A DNA stretch of 64,000 bases from JBFYTX01 sp963739515 (GTDB lineage Bacteria > Chloroflexota > Dehalococcoidia > Dehalococcoidales > RBG-16-60-22): positions 434,001-498,000 of the forward strand of contig CAVUAO010000002.1 of the NCBI GenBank assembly GCA_963739515.1, given 5' to 3'. A program made the translations under genes and the position numbers. Of the stretch, positions 1-8,155 are shown one piece after another (the stretch's first letter is position 1; the number at the start of each line of letters is the position of its first letter). The notes under the pieces are model-generated. The model was not told the DNA's origin and searched no databases. It was given only the letters and a program-made list of their open reading frames with translations.

Positions 1-87
1 CCTACTCTAACTAAAGATGAAATGGATTATATGACCGATAAGATAAAGGAGTTTTTCTCAGCAAACCCTGCTAAACCCGTAAAGTAA
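1..87 (+). CDS. C-terminal end of a DegT/DnrJ-type sugar aminotransferase (partial)
   Basis: The first 28 codons are open from the window edge and stop at TAA 85-87. The tail contains LTKDEMDYMTDKIKEFFS, which resembles the last helix of PLP-dependent sugar aminotransferases of the DegT/DnrJ/EryC1 family. The next two genes are a nucleotide-sugar epimerase and a left-handed beta-helix acyltransferase, the usual partners in making an N-acylated amino sugar. Only the tail is visible, so the family call rests on a short stretch plus context. A CCCGGG-N6-CCCGGG hairpin (101-118) follows it. Confidence 0.4.
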   Translation, partial: PTLTKDEMDYMTDKIKEFFSANPAKPVK

Positions 88-144
88 ACAAGGGAAAATA
101 CCCGGGTATCGTCCCGGGAAATCTATTCCGCTATGGAGGTAAAC

Positions 145-1056
145 ATGAAAGTACTGGTAACGGGTGGAGCCGGATTTATTGGCTCAACTGTGGCTTCGAA
201 ATTAGCTCAGAAAGGACACCAGGTAACCATTTATGATGTTGGTGTCTGGGACACAAAAGAAGACCACACCGAGTACATCAAGGGTGATATATTTGACGTT
301 GGTCATCTGACAACTACCGTCAAGCAATGTGACGTCGTTGTTCACATGGTTGGTTTAGCTGACGCCAGGTCAGCCCAAGAACACCCTCAGATGAGCTTTG
401 ATTTAAATATCCGAAGCCTTCAGGTTCTTCTTGAGTCCATGAGAGGTAATGACGTTGCTAGGCTTATATTGCCTTCTTCCGCAGCTATCTATGGTGCAGT
501 TGATAGGTCACCCGTGACAGAGGGGACAGCACCCAAGCTTAGCGGTGTTTATCCCTACCATAAATATATGGCTGAGAGACTGGCAGAAACTTATAGCCTG
601 AATTACGGTATTCATATTACCATGTTGCGTTTATTCAATGTGTACGGAATAAAAGGGCAAGGCATATTGAATATCCTGATGGAGAAAGCCATGAAGGGCG
701 AACCAGTCAAGCTTTTTGGCGAGAAACAAAAAAGGGATTTCATCCATGTATCCGATGTCGCTAATGTCTTTGCCAGCGCCCTGGAACTTGACCACAGATT
801 TGAAATTTACAATGTTGGAACTGGTGTAGGGAGAAGTATTGAAGACCTGACAAAAATAGTCAAGGAATATTTCCCTAATCTTGAAATCCAGTTTGGAGAA
901 TACAAAGGTGTACTTTACGACTCTGTTGCTGACATAGTCAAACTACGACGCGCCACCGGTTTTAACCCTGACGTTAGCGAATCAAACATCAGAGAAACGA
1001 TACGGAGTCGAATCGGCCAGAATAAAACTGATTTTATTGGAGCTATGTCCAACTGA
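145..1056 (+). CDS. NAD-dependent nucleotide-sugar epimerase/dehydratase
   Basis: This is an extended short-chain dehydrogenase of about 303 residues, normal for UDP-sugar 4-epimerases and dehydratases. It begins with the Rossmann motif TGGAGFIG, has a PSSAAIYG segment in the middle and the catalytic Y-x3-K in YPYHKYMAE. I chose ATG 145 because GGAGGT at 135-140 is well spaced for it, whereas the upstream ATG at 133 overlaps that ribosome-binding site. It lies between an aminotransferase tail and an acyltransferase, which suggests one nucleotide-sugar pathway for a surface glycan. Substrate and product cannot be read from the sequence. Confidence 0.85.
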   Translation: MKVLVTGGAGFIGSTVASKLAQKGHQVTIYDVGVWDTKEDHTEYIKGDIFDVGHLTTTVKQCDVVVHMVGLADARSAQEHPQMSFDLNIRSLQVLLESMRGNDVARLILPSSAAIYGAVDRSPVTEGTAPKLSGVYPYHKYMAERLAETYSLNYGIHITMLRLFNVYGIKGQGILNILMEKAMKGEPVKLFGEKQKRDFIHVSDVANVFASALELDHRFEIYNVGTGVGRSIEDLTKIVKEYFPNLEIQFGEYKGVLYDSVADIVKLRRATGFNPDVSESNIRETIRSRIGQNKTDFIGAMSN

Positions 1057-1066
1057 AAGGAGAATC

Positions 1067-1519
1067 ATGGGGAGATTTAAAGATTGGAAAAGACCTGAAT
1101 TTAACGAGGCGGGTGTGACTAAATGGAATTGGATGTGTCAACACCCTGAAAACCTCAGGCTTGGTAAAAATTCAGATGTCGGCGCATTCACTTATATCAA
1201 CGCAAAATATGGGGTTGAGATAGGAGAAGAAGCTCAAATTGGTTCACACTGCTCAATTTACTCCGAGTCTACAATAGATGATAAAAAGGGGAAAGTAATA
1301 TTACGTAGGAATGCCAGGATAGGAGCACATTGCGTCGTAATGCCAGGTATTACCATAGGTGAGGATGCTATCGTAGCTGCGTGTAGTTTTGTAAATAAAG
1401 ATGTACCAGAGGGCGCTATATGGGGAGGTGTGCCTGCGAAGTCACTACGTTCCTCAAACAATAAATTACCGGATGGTATTTTATATTCTGCGTCGCCTGA
1501 GAAGTCGCTAAAAGTATAA
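1067..1519 (+). CDS. Left-handed beta-helix sugar O/N-acyltransferase
   Basis: The protein has about 150 residues with hexapeptide repeats (I-G-x-x-x-x) from about residue 35 to 125, including VGAFTYI, IGEEAQIGSHC and IGAHCVVMPGITIGEDAIVAAC. It ends in the typical IWGGVPAK motif of xenobiotic and sugar acetyltransferases. ATG 1067 is preceded by AGGAG (1058-1062). A TTG at 1037 is in frame but inside the upstream gene with no ribosome-binding site. The gap to the epimerase stop is 10 bp, so the two are probably cotranscribed. It likely transfers an acetyl group to a nucleotide-bound or lipid-bound sugar. Confidence 0.8.
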   Translation: MGRFKDWKRPEFNEAGVTKWNWMCQHPENLRLGKNSDVGAFTYINAKYGVEIGEEAQIGSHCSIYSESTIDDKKGKVILRRNARIGAHCVVMPGITIGEDAIVAACSFVNKDVPEGAIWGGVPAKSLRSSNNKLPDGILYSASPEKSLKV

Positions 1520-1540
1520 CTATATAGAAGAAGTGAAACA

Positions 1541-2818
1541 ATGGCAGTAAAAAACAGTGTAGCCGAACGACACTACGAAGAAACTATGGTTAATCTAAGT
1601 CGTGAGGATGCACTCCTTATTCATTGCGCCCGTCTTGATTTATCCCCGAAACGATATGAGGCGATAAAAGATATCCTTGCCGGAGATATTCACTGGGATT
1701 TGATGATAAAAAAGGCTGCCTGGCACCGGTTGTCGCCTCTCCTGGCTCATTGTTTAATGTCTCCAGATTTACGAGAACTTATCCCAATGGCCATCCTGCA
1801 AAGGATGCGAGGCGCCTACTATCAGAGTTTGGCCAGGAATATTGTTCTACAGGATGAGCTTTCCCGCTTGTTGTCCATATTTCAACAGGAGCAAATACCG
1901 GTCGTCGTGCTCAAGGGCGCCGCCTTACTGGAAAGCATCTACGGCGATATCAGTTTGCGGCCGATGGGCGACCTCGATATACTTGTCCGGCCTGAGCATC
2001 TGGAGCAAGCAGAAACTATAGCCTTTAAACAAGGATATGGTTTCCTCGTTAACCACGAGCTTCAGGAATTAACCAGACAGAACTGTCGCCATCTAGCTAA
2101 TCTATGGCATCATGAAAAAAAAATTATGCTGGAAATACATCATCATATTGTTAGCCAGGATGAACCATACTACTTTGACTTGGACGATTTTTGGGCAAGA
2201 GCCAGGCCAGTTACAATATCTGGTGGTCATGCTTTGACACTGGCACCTGAAGACTTGCTCATACACCTGAGTATTAAGTTCCTGCTTGACCGCCGTTATG
2301 AGAGTAATAGCGCCCTCGGACAGCTTTGCGATATCTCCGAAGTTATCACACATTACGGTGATTCGATCGACTGGGACTTAATAGAGAAGACATCTTGGGA
2401 AAACGGAGTATTAAATGGAGTACATATCGTTCTTTATACCTGTCAGCGCCTATTACAGACCCCGGTACCGGCGTCTGTTCTAGATAAATTTCAGCCTCAG
2501 GGGTTTAACCCTGCTTCGGTAGAACTGTTTATCCGCCGGCGTGTTCTGGATACCAGACCTTGGCTGGCTCATGGCCTATTGGATTCCCAACGGGCTTTCA
2601 GTCGCCGCGGAACGGTCCGGGCTATCGCCGGCAGGTTTTTTAGTTTTACCAAGGGAATCATTAAAAAAAACAGAAATAAAGACAACACCGGGCCCTTCAA
2701 TTTAAAACGGGTAATAGCCATCCTCCCCCGACTCGGTAGAGTGCTGCTCAGACCCGCTGAACTGAAGGAAGACTTGCAGCTTGATCGCTGGCTCCATGAT
2801 CTTTATAACGCAAATTAA
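1541..2818 (+). CDS. PF14907-type nucleotidyltransferase family protein (intact copy)
   Basis: The protein has 425 residues and resembles the uncharacterised nucleotidyltransferase family PF14907. Recognisable blocks are VVLKGAALLESIYGD and the active-site-like MGDLDILVRP near residues 125-150, then a His-rich stretch LEIHHHIV and the LAPEDLLIHLSIK block. Family members often sit beside PqqD-like and HprK-related genes, or in polysaccharide loci. A second, decayed copy lies at 39.7-40.8 kb inside just such a cluster. This intact copy follows the acyltransferase by 21 bp. The ribosome-binding site (GAAGAAGTGA) is weak. Its biochemical role is unknown, and it might supply the activity lost by the broken paralogue. 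Confidence 0.75.
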   Translation: MAVKNSVAERHYEETMVNLSREDALLIHCARLDLSPKRYEAIKDILAGDIHWDLMIKKAAWHRLSPLLAHCLMSPDLRELIPMAILQRMRGAYYQSLARNIVLQDELSRLLSIFQQEQIPVVVLKGAALLESIYGDISLRPMGDLDILVRPEHLEQAETIAFKQGYGFLVNHELQELTRQNCRHLANLWHHEKKIMLEIHHHIVSQDEPYYFDLDDFWARARPVTISGGHALTLAPEDLLIHLSIKFLLDRRYESNSALGQLCDISEVITHYGDSIDWDLIEKTSWENGVLNGVHIVLYTCQRLLQTPVPASVLDKFQPQGFNPASVELFIRRRVLDTRPWLAHGLLDSQRAFSRRGTVRAIAGRFFSFTKGIIKKNRNKDNTGPFNLKRVIAILPRLGRVLLRPAELKEDLQLDRWLHDLYNAN

Positions 2819-2909
2819 GACGGTATTATGGACCTGGTAAGGGGTCGTAATCTATATTTGATCTGACATTGCCTGGTTTACTCACCGGCGCCAGAGAAAT
2901 ATTACGCCG

Positions 2910-4403
2910 CTAACCGCCAATATTCCTGAATATCTGGAATCGGCCTATGGAATTGTCTTTCTGGAAATGTCTCACAATAAACTCGTAAATGCTCGGGATT
3001 CCTGGTTTGATTTCACCTTCGGCATCGGTTTCCATGACAACATACTTCGGGTTACCTTCACTTATTTGCCGAAGCAACTCTAGTTCCATGTTTTCGTCAA
3101 CTACCGGCCGTTCTAGGATAAGGACCTTTACACATGGATCTCTATCGGATAGGAAATAAATTGAAGGTTGATATGGGTAAACGAGTATCCTGTCACTTTC
3201 TACAGTGTGAGCTCGTATGTAATCAGCTGTCTGAATTTGACTTTGTAAAGTCAGGTTTGTGTTGCTAGCAATATAGCTATACGAACTAAAGACCACAGTA
3301 ATAAGTGCCAAAATTACAATACAGGCAATTACGAAAAAGTGGGCAGTGCCATGCTGTCTCGAGGTATTTTTATTTTGTACCGATGGCCTGCGCATGATAT
3401 TAACCATTTGCAGAGATGCTAAAAGACATGCAGGAGGTAAGACCTGAATGAAGTAATGTCCGTACTGTCTTGAAATTAACGGGCTAAGAGTTAAAAGCAG
3501 CCAGATTGATACTAGAGTTTCCCAATCACTGCTTTTTTTGATGAATTTGTAACCAATGGTTAAAAGAGATACGGCCGATAAGGCCCAGATGATGGAAAAA
3601 GATAGGAATTCTTCTTTTAGTGTTGAAAGATCAAACTGCGTACCGTATCCTTTCAGGCCAAGAATCATGTAATCGGCCAGCGGCCCCAGGGCATGTACGC
3701 TCCAGAAGTAGGCGACGACAGCTAATACAGGGATGAAAAAACCACACAGCAAGAGGAGTATGCTTCTCGCAGAAGCCGCCAGATAGTCTTTGTTACGATT
3801 CACGGGAATCCAGAAATTGCCGAGGTAAAATATGATTATGGCAATTAAGAGTAATAGCCCCGTCTGCTTGAAAAGCGTGGCTATGCCTATGGCTGCACCG
3901 CCAGCAAGCAGATATGACGTCTGTCTTCTTCCCTTGATAAAAAATAGAAAGCCCAACAAGCTGAAGAGCGTCAAGAATGGCTCTGTCAAGGCATAATATC
4001 CCTCAAAATCTGGTATCAGGATACCAACCAGAAACAACAAGGCAGATATCATCCCGACCTTCTCATTCCAAAGTTTTCTACCTATCAAAAATAGAATGAA
4101 GGCTGATAGAGCATTAGCCACATAGGTAATTTCTCTGGCTACGTATATCGACTTGCCAAAAACCAGAAAGCCTAATGACATTAGATACCAGATACCCGGT
4201 GGCTTATTGTCTGCATAATCGATATATGGAATTGAGCCATGGAGGATACTATTTCCCATAAATGCGAAATAGCCTTCATCGACGCCTATTGCGACCGAGT
4301 GATAAAGAATTGGCTGCATCATGACCAGGATGAAAAATAATAGAGCAAACGCGATCCTGTGAGACCTTATGATGTTAGCGAAACGCTGCAGTACACCAGA
4401 CAT
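2910..4403 (-). CDS. GT39/ArnT-like membrane glycosyltransferase
   Basis: This is an integral membrane protein of 497 residues with about ten to twelve hydrophobic segments. It fits the dolichyl-phosphate-mannose/ArnT-like superfamily that uses lipid-linked sugars outside the membrane. The first extracytoplasmic loop has the acidic pair in VGVDEGYFAFMGN and then YIDYADNKPPG, both typical of the group. The C-terminal soluble part is short. It converges with the upstream nucleotidyltransferase gene and could glycosylate a lipid or surface protein. Donor and acceptor are unknown. Confidence 0.75.
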   Translation of the reverse strand: MSGVLQRFANIIRSHRIAFALLFFILVMMQPILYHSVAIGVDEGYFAFMGNSILHGSIPYIDYADNKPPGIWYLMSLGFLVFGKSIYVAREITYVANALSAFILFLIGRKLWNEKVGMISALLFLVGILIPDFEGYYALTEPFLTLFSLLGFLFFIKGRRQTSYLLAGGAAIGIATLFKQTGLLLLIAIIIFYLGNFWIPVNRNKDYLAASARSILLLLCGFFIPVLAVVAYFWSVHALGPLADYMILGLKGYGTQFDLSTLKEEFLSFSIIWALSAVSLLTIGYKFIKKSSDWETLVSIWLLLTLSPLISRQYGHYFIQVLPPACLLASLQMVNIMRRPSVQNKNTSRQHGTAHFFVIACIVILALITVVFSSYSYIASNTNLTLQSQIQTADYIRAHTVESDRILVYPYQPSIYFLSDRDPCVKVLILERPVVDENMELELLRQISEGNPKYVVMETDAEGEIKPGIPSIYEFIVRHFQKDNSIGRFQIFRNIGG

Positions 4404-4523
4404 GATTTGAAAGTTCGTGCCTCACTCATATTTTTGTAATTTTCGGTTGTAACCTGTCCAGCGTCCTGTCGTCCGCCGGATTCTTTCTATCTGAAAATAT
4501 CGTTCAGGCAGGTACCTTTATTT

Positions 4524-4784
4524 TTACCTTCTATCTTCTTTTCTGTCGGTTTCTCGTCTTTCACCCAATCTCCGTATCTGGGCAATAAGTATGTAGACCG
4601 CAAATATGAAGATTAAGGCGACCACCGCTATTTCTCCATATAATATCAAATGATTATTCTCAATAAAGTAGGCCGACCCTTCTCTGGCAATTATAACCAT
4701 CTGCAATAGCCAAGCAAAAGCCAGAGCTATCAACAGCATCTGGCTTATCAGGACAAGCGCCGTAGATCTCAACCTACGGCGCAT
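4524..4784 (-). CDS. Small two-helix membrane protein
   Basis: An 86-residue protein with a basic N-terminus (MRRRLRS), a hydrophobic helix at about residues 8-32, a second at about 48-70, and a charged Arg/Glu/Asp-rich tail. I do not recognise a family. It follows the cohesin/CARDB protein on the same strand by 38 bp, so it is probably the last gene of the surface-protein operon starting at 10924. It may help anchor or export those proteins, but nothing in the sequence proves a function. Confidence 0.5.
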   Translation of the reverse strand: MRRRLRSTALVLISQMLLIALAFAWLLQMVIIAREGSAYFIENNHLILYGEIAVVALIFIFAVYILIAQIRRLGERRETDRKEDRR

Positions 4785-4822
4785 GGTGGGTTTCTTTTCA
4801 ACGGCGATAAATCACCTCATTG

Positions 4823-7177
4823 TTAAGGAATTTTCTTTTTAGGTCTTAGCATATCACGCCTGAAGTATAATATAAAAGCTATCAGGACAACAATCAAGAT
4901 CGACGTGATGCCGATGACGGCGCCAAGGGTCCACCAGCTGAATACGCTGGTTAAAGCTTCGGGTGTGACCGTTAAATTCTCTGATGAGATGGTCTGGAGA
5001 ACATTTTCTCCGTCATGCAGTTCCGCCCGGAAAGCGTATTCTCCGGCGGCCCATCCCGTGGAAGGTATGTAACTCAATTTACCGGTTTTCCCGTCCTCCT
5101 GGAGCTGGCTTAAGGCAAGCAGAGGTACCTGCTCCGCTAACTCGCCATTATGTAATACCCTCATCATCAGCTTGATGCCGGGGGAATCTTCATAGGTCTG
5201 GTTCATCTGGTACAATATCCTGACATCGACCAGCGTATTCGTGTTTGTATCATAAGTGGGAGTAGCGCTGAAACTGCTTAGCTCCAGCTTGGGTTTCTCG
5301 GCAACTGCCAGTGGGGTTGGCAGCGTGACCTCGAACGCCCCCTGCAAACCGCCGATGTTGATATTATGAAGTCCGGTGGTATCAGGATTGACATCGAAGC
5401 TTATCGTCTCACTCGCACCGCCATCAAGCGTGATTTCTTTCGACTGAGCGGCAACACCATCTATTTCCAGTACTGCCTGATAGCTTCCCGATAGGTCACC
5501 GCTATTACTAATAAGGAGGCTGATATTGATATTCTCTCCGGAGTTGACTGAAGTCGGATTTATCTTTAATTCGCTGGCTATAAAAGCCGCCGGGGTTATT
5601 GGTATACGCACCAGGAATGTTCCTGGCATACCTCCTATGCTAATCTGATGTTCTCCGATAATGTCTGAAGTTACGGTAAAGGTTACCGTTTCGCTAGTGC
5701 CACCGGCTAAATTGATACTCCGGGTTTGTAATGAAACGCCATCCAATTTCAATTCTATCGGGTAGATTCCGTTGAAGTCACCTGTGTTATTGACAACAAT
5801 ACTGGCAGTGACAGTCCCTCCGGGGGCTATTTCATTCGGTGTTAAGTCCAGGCTCATCACTTTCAGACTGGCAGGACGGGTATGAGCCATAAGGGTATAG
5901 GACGACAGGTGATTTATCTCTACGGACACCATATGGGCTTCGGCGTCGACGGTGCCGCCCAGGTCCGTCCAGGTCATGGCAACGGGGTCCCAAAATGCGA
6001 TGTAGAGATTGCCCGCCGGAATACCAGGTGGAATGTCCGAAATGGAATATCTAAAAACAAGATTTGCCGATGCGTCGAAGGTTGCGCCGTTCGGTTCAAT
6101 ATCATACGACTGCCCGACCATTACCGAGCCTTCGTCGGCAGGCTGGCCATCTTCTATCGGTGCAATACGAATGGCGGTCAATGCCTGGCCAGCTTTATTC
6201 AATACGATAGTGCCTTTACGTAGACGGAGCTCTACCTTCATATAGATATCCGTGGCCGTCAAGTCTTCGACCATCAGGCCATCGGCCGTCAGGGAGTTGC
6301 GTAAACTAGTGGTCGCCCCACCACCGCCTCCCCCGCCACCGCCGCCACTGCCACCGCCTCCCCCCATAGGAGAATCTGAGGAGGCAGTATTTACCGTAAT
6401 TGATATATTTTCAAAATCGGTCAAAGTGCTATCGGTCACTTCAAAATGTACGTTAGGATAGCTGCCTACCTGGCCACTATCGGGCGTCCAGTTAAATGTC
6501 TGCGTAGCTGGGTCAAAGGCTGCCCCACTCGGCAGGTTGGAAACCGAGTAAGTCAATGAGTCTCCATCGGGGTCGGTAGCGGAAACGGTAAAGGAAAGCA
6601 ATTCCCCTTCAACGACCGTCTTGTTTCCGATGGCATTAAGAACCGGCGGCCGGTTACCTGCAATGTTTACGGTATCATTGATGACGCTTACCGTCACTGA
6701 ATGGCCTCTGATGTCCCCGACGATCACGTTCGATAGCGTAAGCTGGCAGCTACCCCCGACGCTCCCGGCCGTCATCGTGATGACAGCGAATGTACCCGGC
6801 GTCGCTACCGTCTGTCCGGGGTTGGTAATCGCTCCGAACACCCCGGTGATGGTCCCGGCCGTATTGTTAATCTGGCCCATATTAAAAAAGGTGCTGGCGC
6901 CGCCCTGGTTCAGCAGGTTGCCCTCGGCAACGCTAACGGCGGTAACTATATTGGGGTTATAGCTCAGGTTAAATTGCATGCCGGCGATAGCGTTGTTGGG
7001 CTGGGCGTTGATGCTGATGGTGAATTGTTCCCCCGGTTCGATGGCGCCGGCCGGGGCAGTTACACTGACAACGGCATTACCCGCGGCATAGGCGAGACCG
7101 GGGAGGAGGACTGACAATAATACAACTAAAGAGATAGTCAGGTTTCTGAGGAACCTGAACGTATTTTTATTTTTCAT
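4823..7177 (-). CDS. Membrane-anchored cohesin / CARDB surface protein
   Basis: Predicted order in 784 residues: signal peptide (1-31), cohesin-like domain (about 33-170, with MQFNLSYNPNIVTAVSV), a putative Ig-like He_PIG domain (about 175-262), a Gly-rich linker, a beta-rich domain (about 295-435), two CARDB-like domains each starting near LTPNEIAPGG or INPTSVNSGE, a further beta domain, then a transmembrane helix (about 748-772) and a basic tail. It would display a cohesin on the cell surface. The first 260 residues are nearly the same as in the next gene upstream, so the two arose by tandem duplication. It is 9 bp from that gene and in one operon. Confidence 0.8.
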   Translation of the reverse strand: MKNKNTFRFLRNLTISLVVLLSVLLPGLAYAAGNAVVSVTAPAGAIEPGEQFTISINAQPNNAIAGMQFNLSYNPNIVTAVSVAEGNLLNQGGASTFFNMGQINNTAGTITGVFGAITNPGQTVATPGTFAVITMTAGSVGGSCQLTLSNVIVGDIRGHSVTVSVINDTVNIAGNRPPVLNAIGNKTVVEGELLSFTVSATDPDGDSLTYSVSNLPSGAAFDPATQTFNWTPDSGQVGSYPNVHFEVTDSTLTDFENISITVNTASSDSPMGGGGGSGGGGGGGGGGATTSLRNSLTADGLMVEDLTATDIYMKVELRLRKGTIVLNKAGQALTAIRIAPIEDGQPADEGSVMVGQSYDIEPNGATFDASANLVFRYSISDIPPGIPAGNLYIAFWDPVAMTWTDLGGTVDAEAHMVSVEINHLSSYTLMAHTRPASLKVMSLDLTPNEIAPGGTVTASIVVNNTGDFNGIYPIELKLDGVSLQTRSINLAGGTSETVTFTVTSDIIGEHQISIGGMPGTFLVRIPITPAAFIASELKINPTSVNSGENINISLLISNSGDLSGSYQAVLEIDGVAAQSKEITLDGGASETISFDVNPDTTGLHNINIGGLQGAFEVTLPTPLAVAEKPKLELSSFSATPTYDTNTNTLVDVRILYQMNQTYEDSPGIKLMMRVLHNGELAEQVPLLALSQLQEDGKTGKLSYIPSTGWAAGEYAFRAELHDGENVLQTISSENLTVTPEALTSVFSWWTLGAVIGITSILIVVLIAFILYFRRDMLRPKKKIP

Positions 7178-7186
7178 TTTTATTTC

Positions 7187-8146
7187 CTAACCTGTACAGC
7201 ACTGCCCAACCAGAATGACATCAAGCACATTAATCGTTCCATTCTCATTAATGTCTTCTTGAATCCAGCCATTCGCGCCGGTTTCACCCCAATGCTGGGC
7301 AACTCTGATTATGTCAAGGACATTCACTACTCCGTCGCTGTTTATATCTGACTCGTAGACGTTATTCACGGTGATGATAATATCTTCGCTATCACTCATA
7401 TTGCTATCAGATACCATAAAGTGCACGCTCGTATAGCTTCCTGCTTGTCGATAAGATGGCGTCCAGGTGAATGTCTTCGTGGCGGGGTTAAAGACTGCCC
7501 CGCTGGGCAAGCTGGAAGCCGAGTAAGTCATTGAATCTCCATCCGGATCCGTGGCGGAAATGATGAAGGAAAGCGATACGCCTTCATTGACAGTCTTGTT
7601 GCCGATGGTATTAAGCACCGGCGCCCGGTTCACACTGACGGAGCCGTTGGTCAAAGTTACCGGTACTGAATGGCCTGCGATGTCCCCGATGATTACGTTC
7701 GATAGTGCGAGCGGACAGCTTCCTCCGGTGCTCCCGGCCGTCATTGTGATGACGGCGAATGTCCCCGGCGTCGCTACCGTCTGACCGGGGCTGGTAATCG
7801 CTCCGAACACCCCGGTGATGGTACCGGCCGTATTATCGATGTGACCCGCATTAAAATAAGTGTTAGCGCCGCCATGGTTTAGCAGGTTGCCCTCCACCAC
7901 GCTAACGGCGGTAACTATATTGGGGTTATAGCTAAGGTTAAACTGCATGCCGGCGATAGCGTTGTTGGGCTGGGCGTTGATGCTGATGGTGAACTGTTGT
8001 CCGAGAGCGAGGGCACCGGCTGGAGCGGCAACGCTGACGACGGCGTTACCCGCGGCATTAGCTAAACCTGGGAGAAATACCGACAGGCAAGCAACAAAAA
8101 AGATAATCAGGTTTCTCAATAATCTGAACGTATTTTTATTTTTCAT
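7187..8146 (-). CDS. Secreted cohesin-He_PIG-dockerin protein
   Basis: The protein has 319 residues: signal peptide (1-31), cohesin-like domain (about 33-170), He_PIG Ig-like domain (about 175-258) and a C-terminal type-I dockerin. The dockerin has two EF-hand-like calcium loops, DINSDGVVNVLD and DINENGTINVLD. Carrying both cohesin and dockerin lets it act as an adaptor between the membrane-anchored cohesin protein downstream and dockerin-bearing partners such as the DUF4838 protein upstream. No membrane anchor is visible. It lies between those genes with 9-bp gaps on both sides. Whether the domains really pair is inference. Confidence 0.85.
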   Translation of the reverse strand: MKNKNTFRLLRNLIIFFVACLSVFLPGLANAAGNAVVSVAAPAGALALGQQFTISINAQPNNAIAGMQFNLSYNPNIVTAVSVVEGNLLNHGGANTYFNAGHIDNTAGTITGVFGAITSPGQTVATPGTFAVITMTAGSTGGSCPLALSNVIIGDIAGHSVPVTLTNGSVSVNRAPVLNTIGNKTVNEGVSLSFIISATDPDGDSMTYSASSLPSGAVFNPATKTFTWTPSYRQAGSYTSVHFMVSDSNMSDSEDIIITVNNVYESDINSDGVVNVLDIIRVAQHWGETGANGWIQEDINENGTINVLDVILVGQCCTG

Positions 8147-8155
8147 TTTTCTATC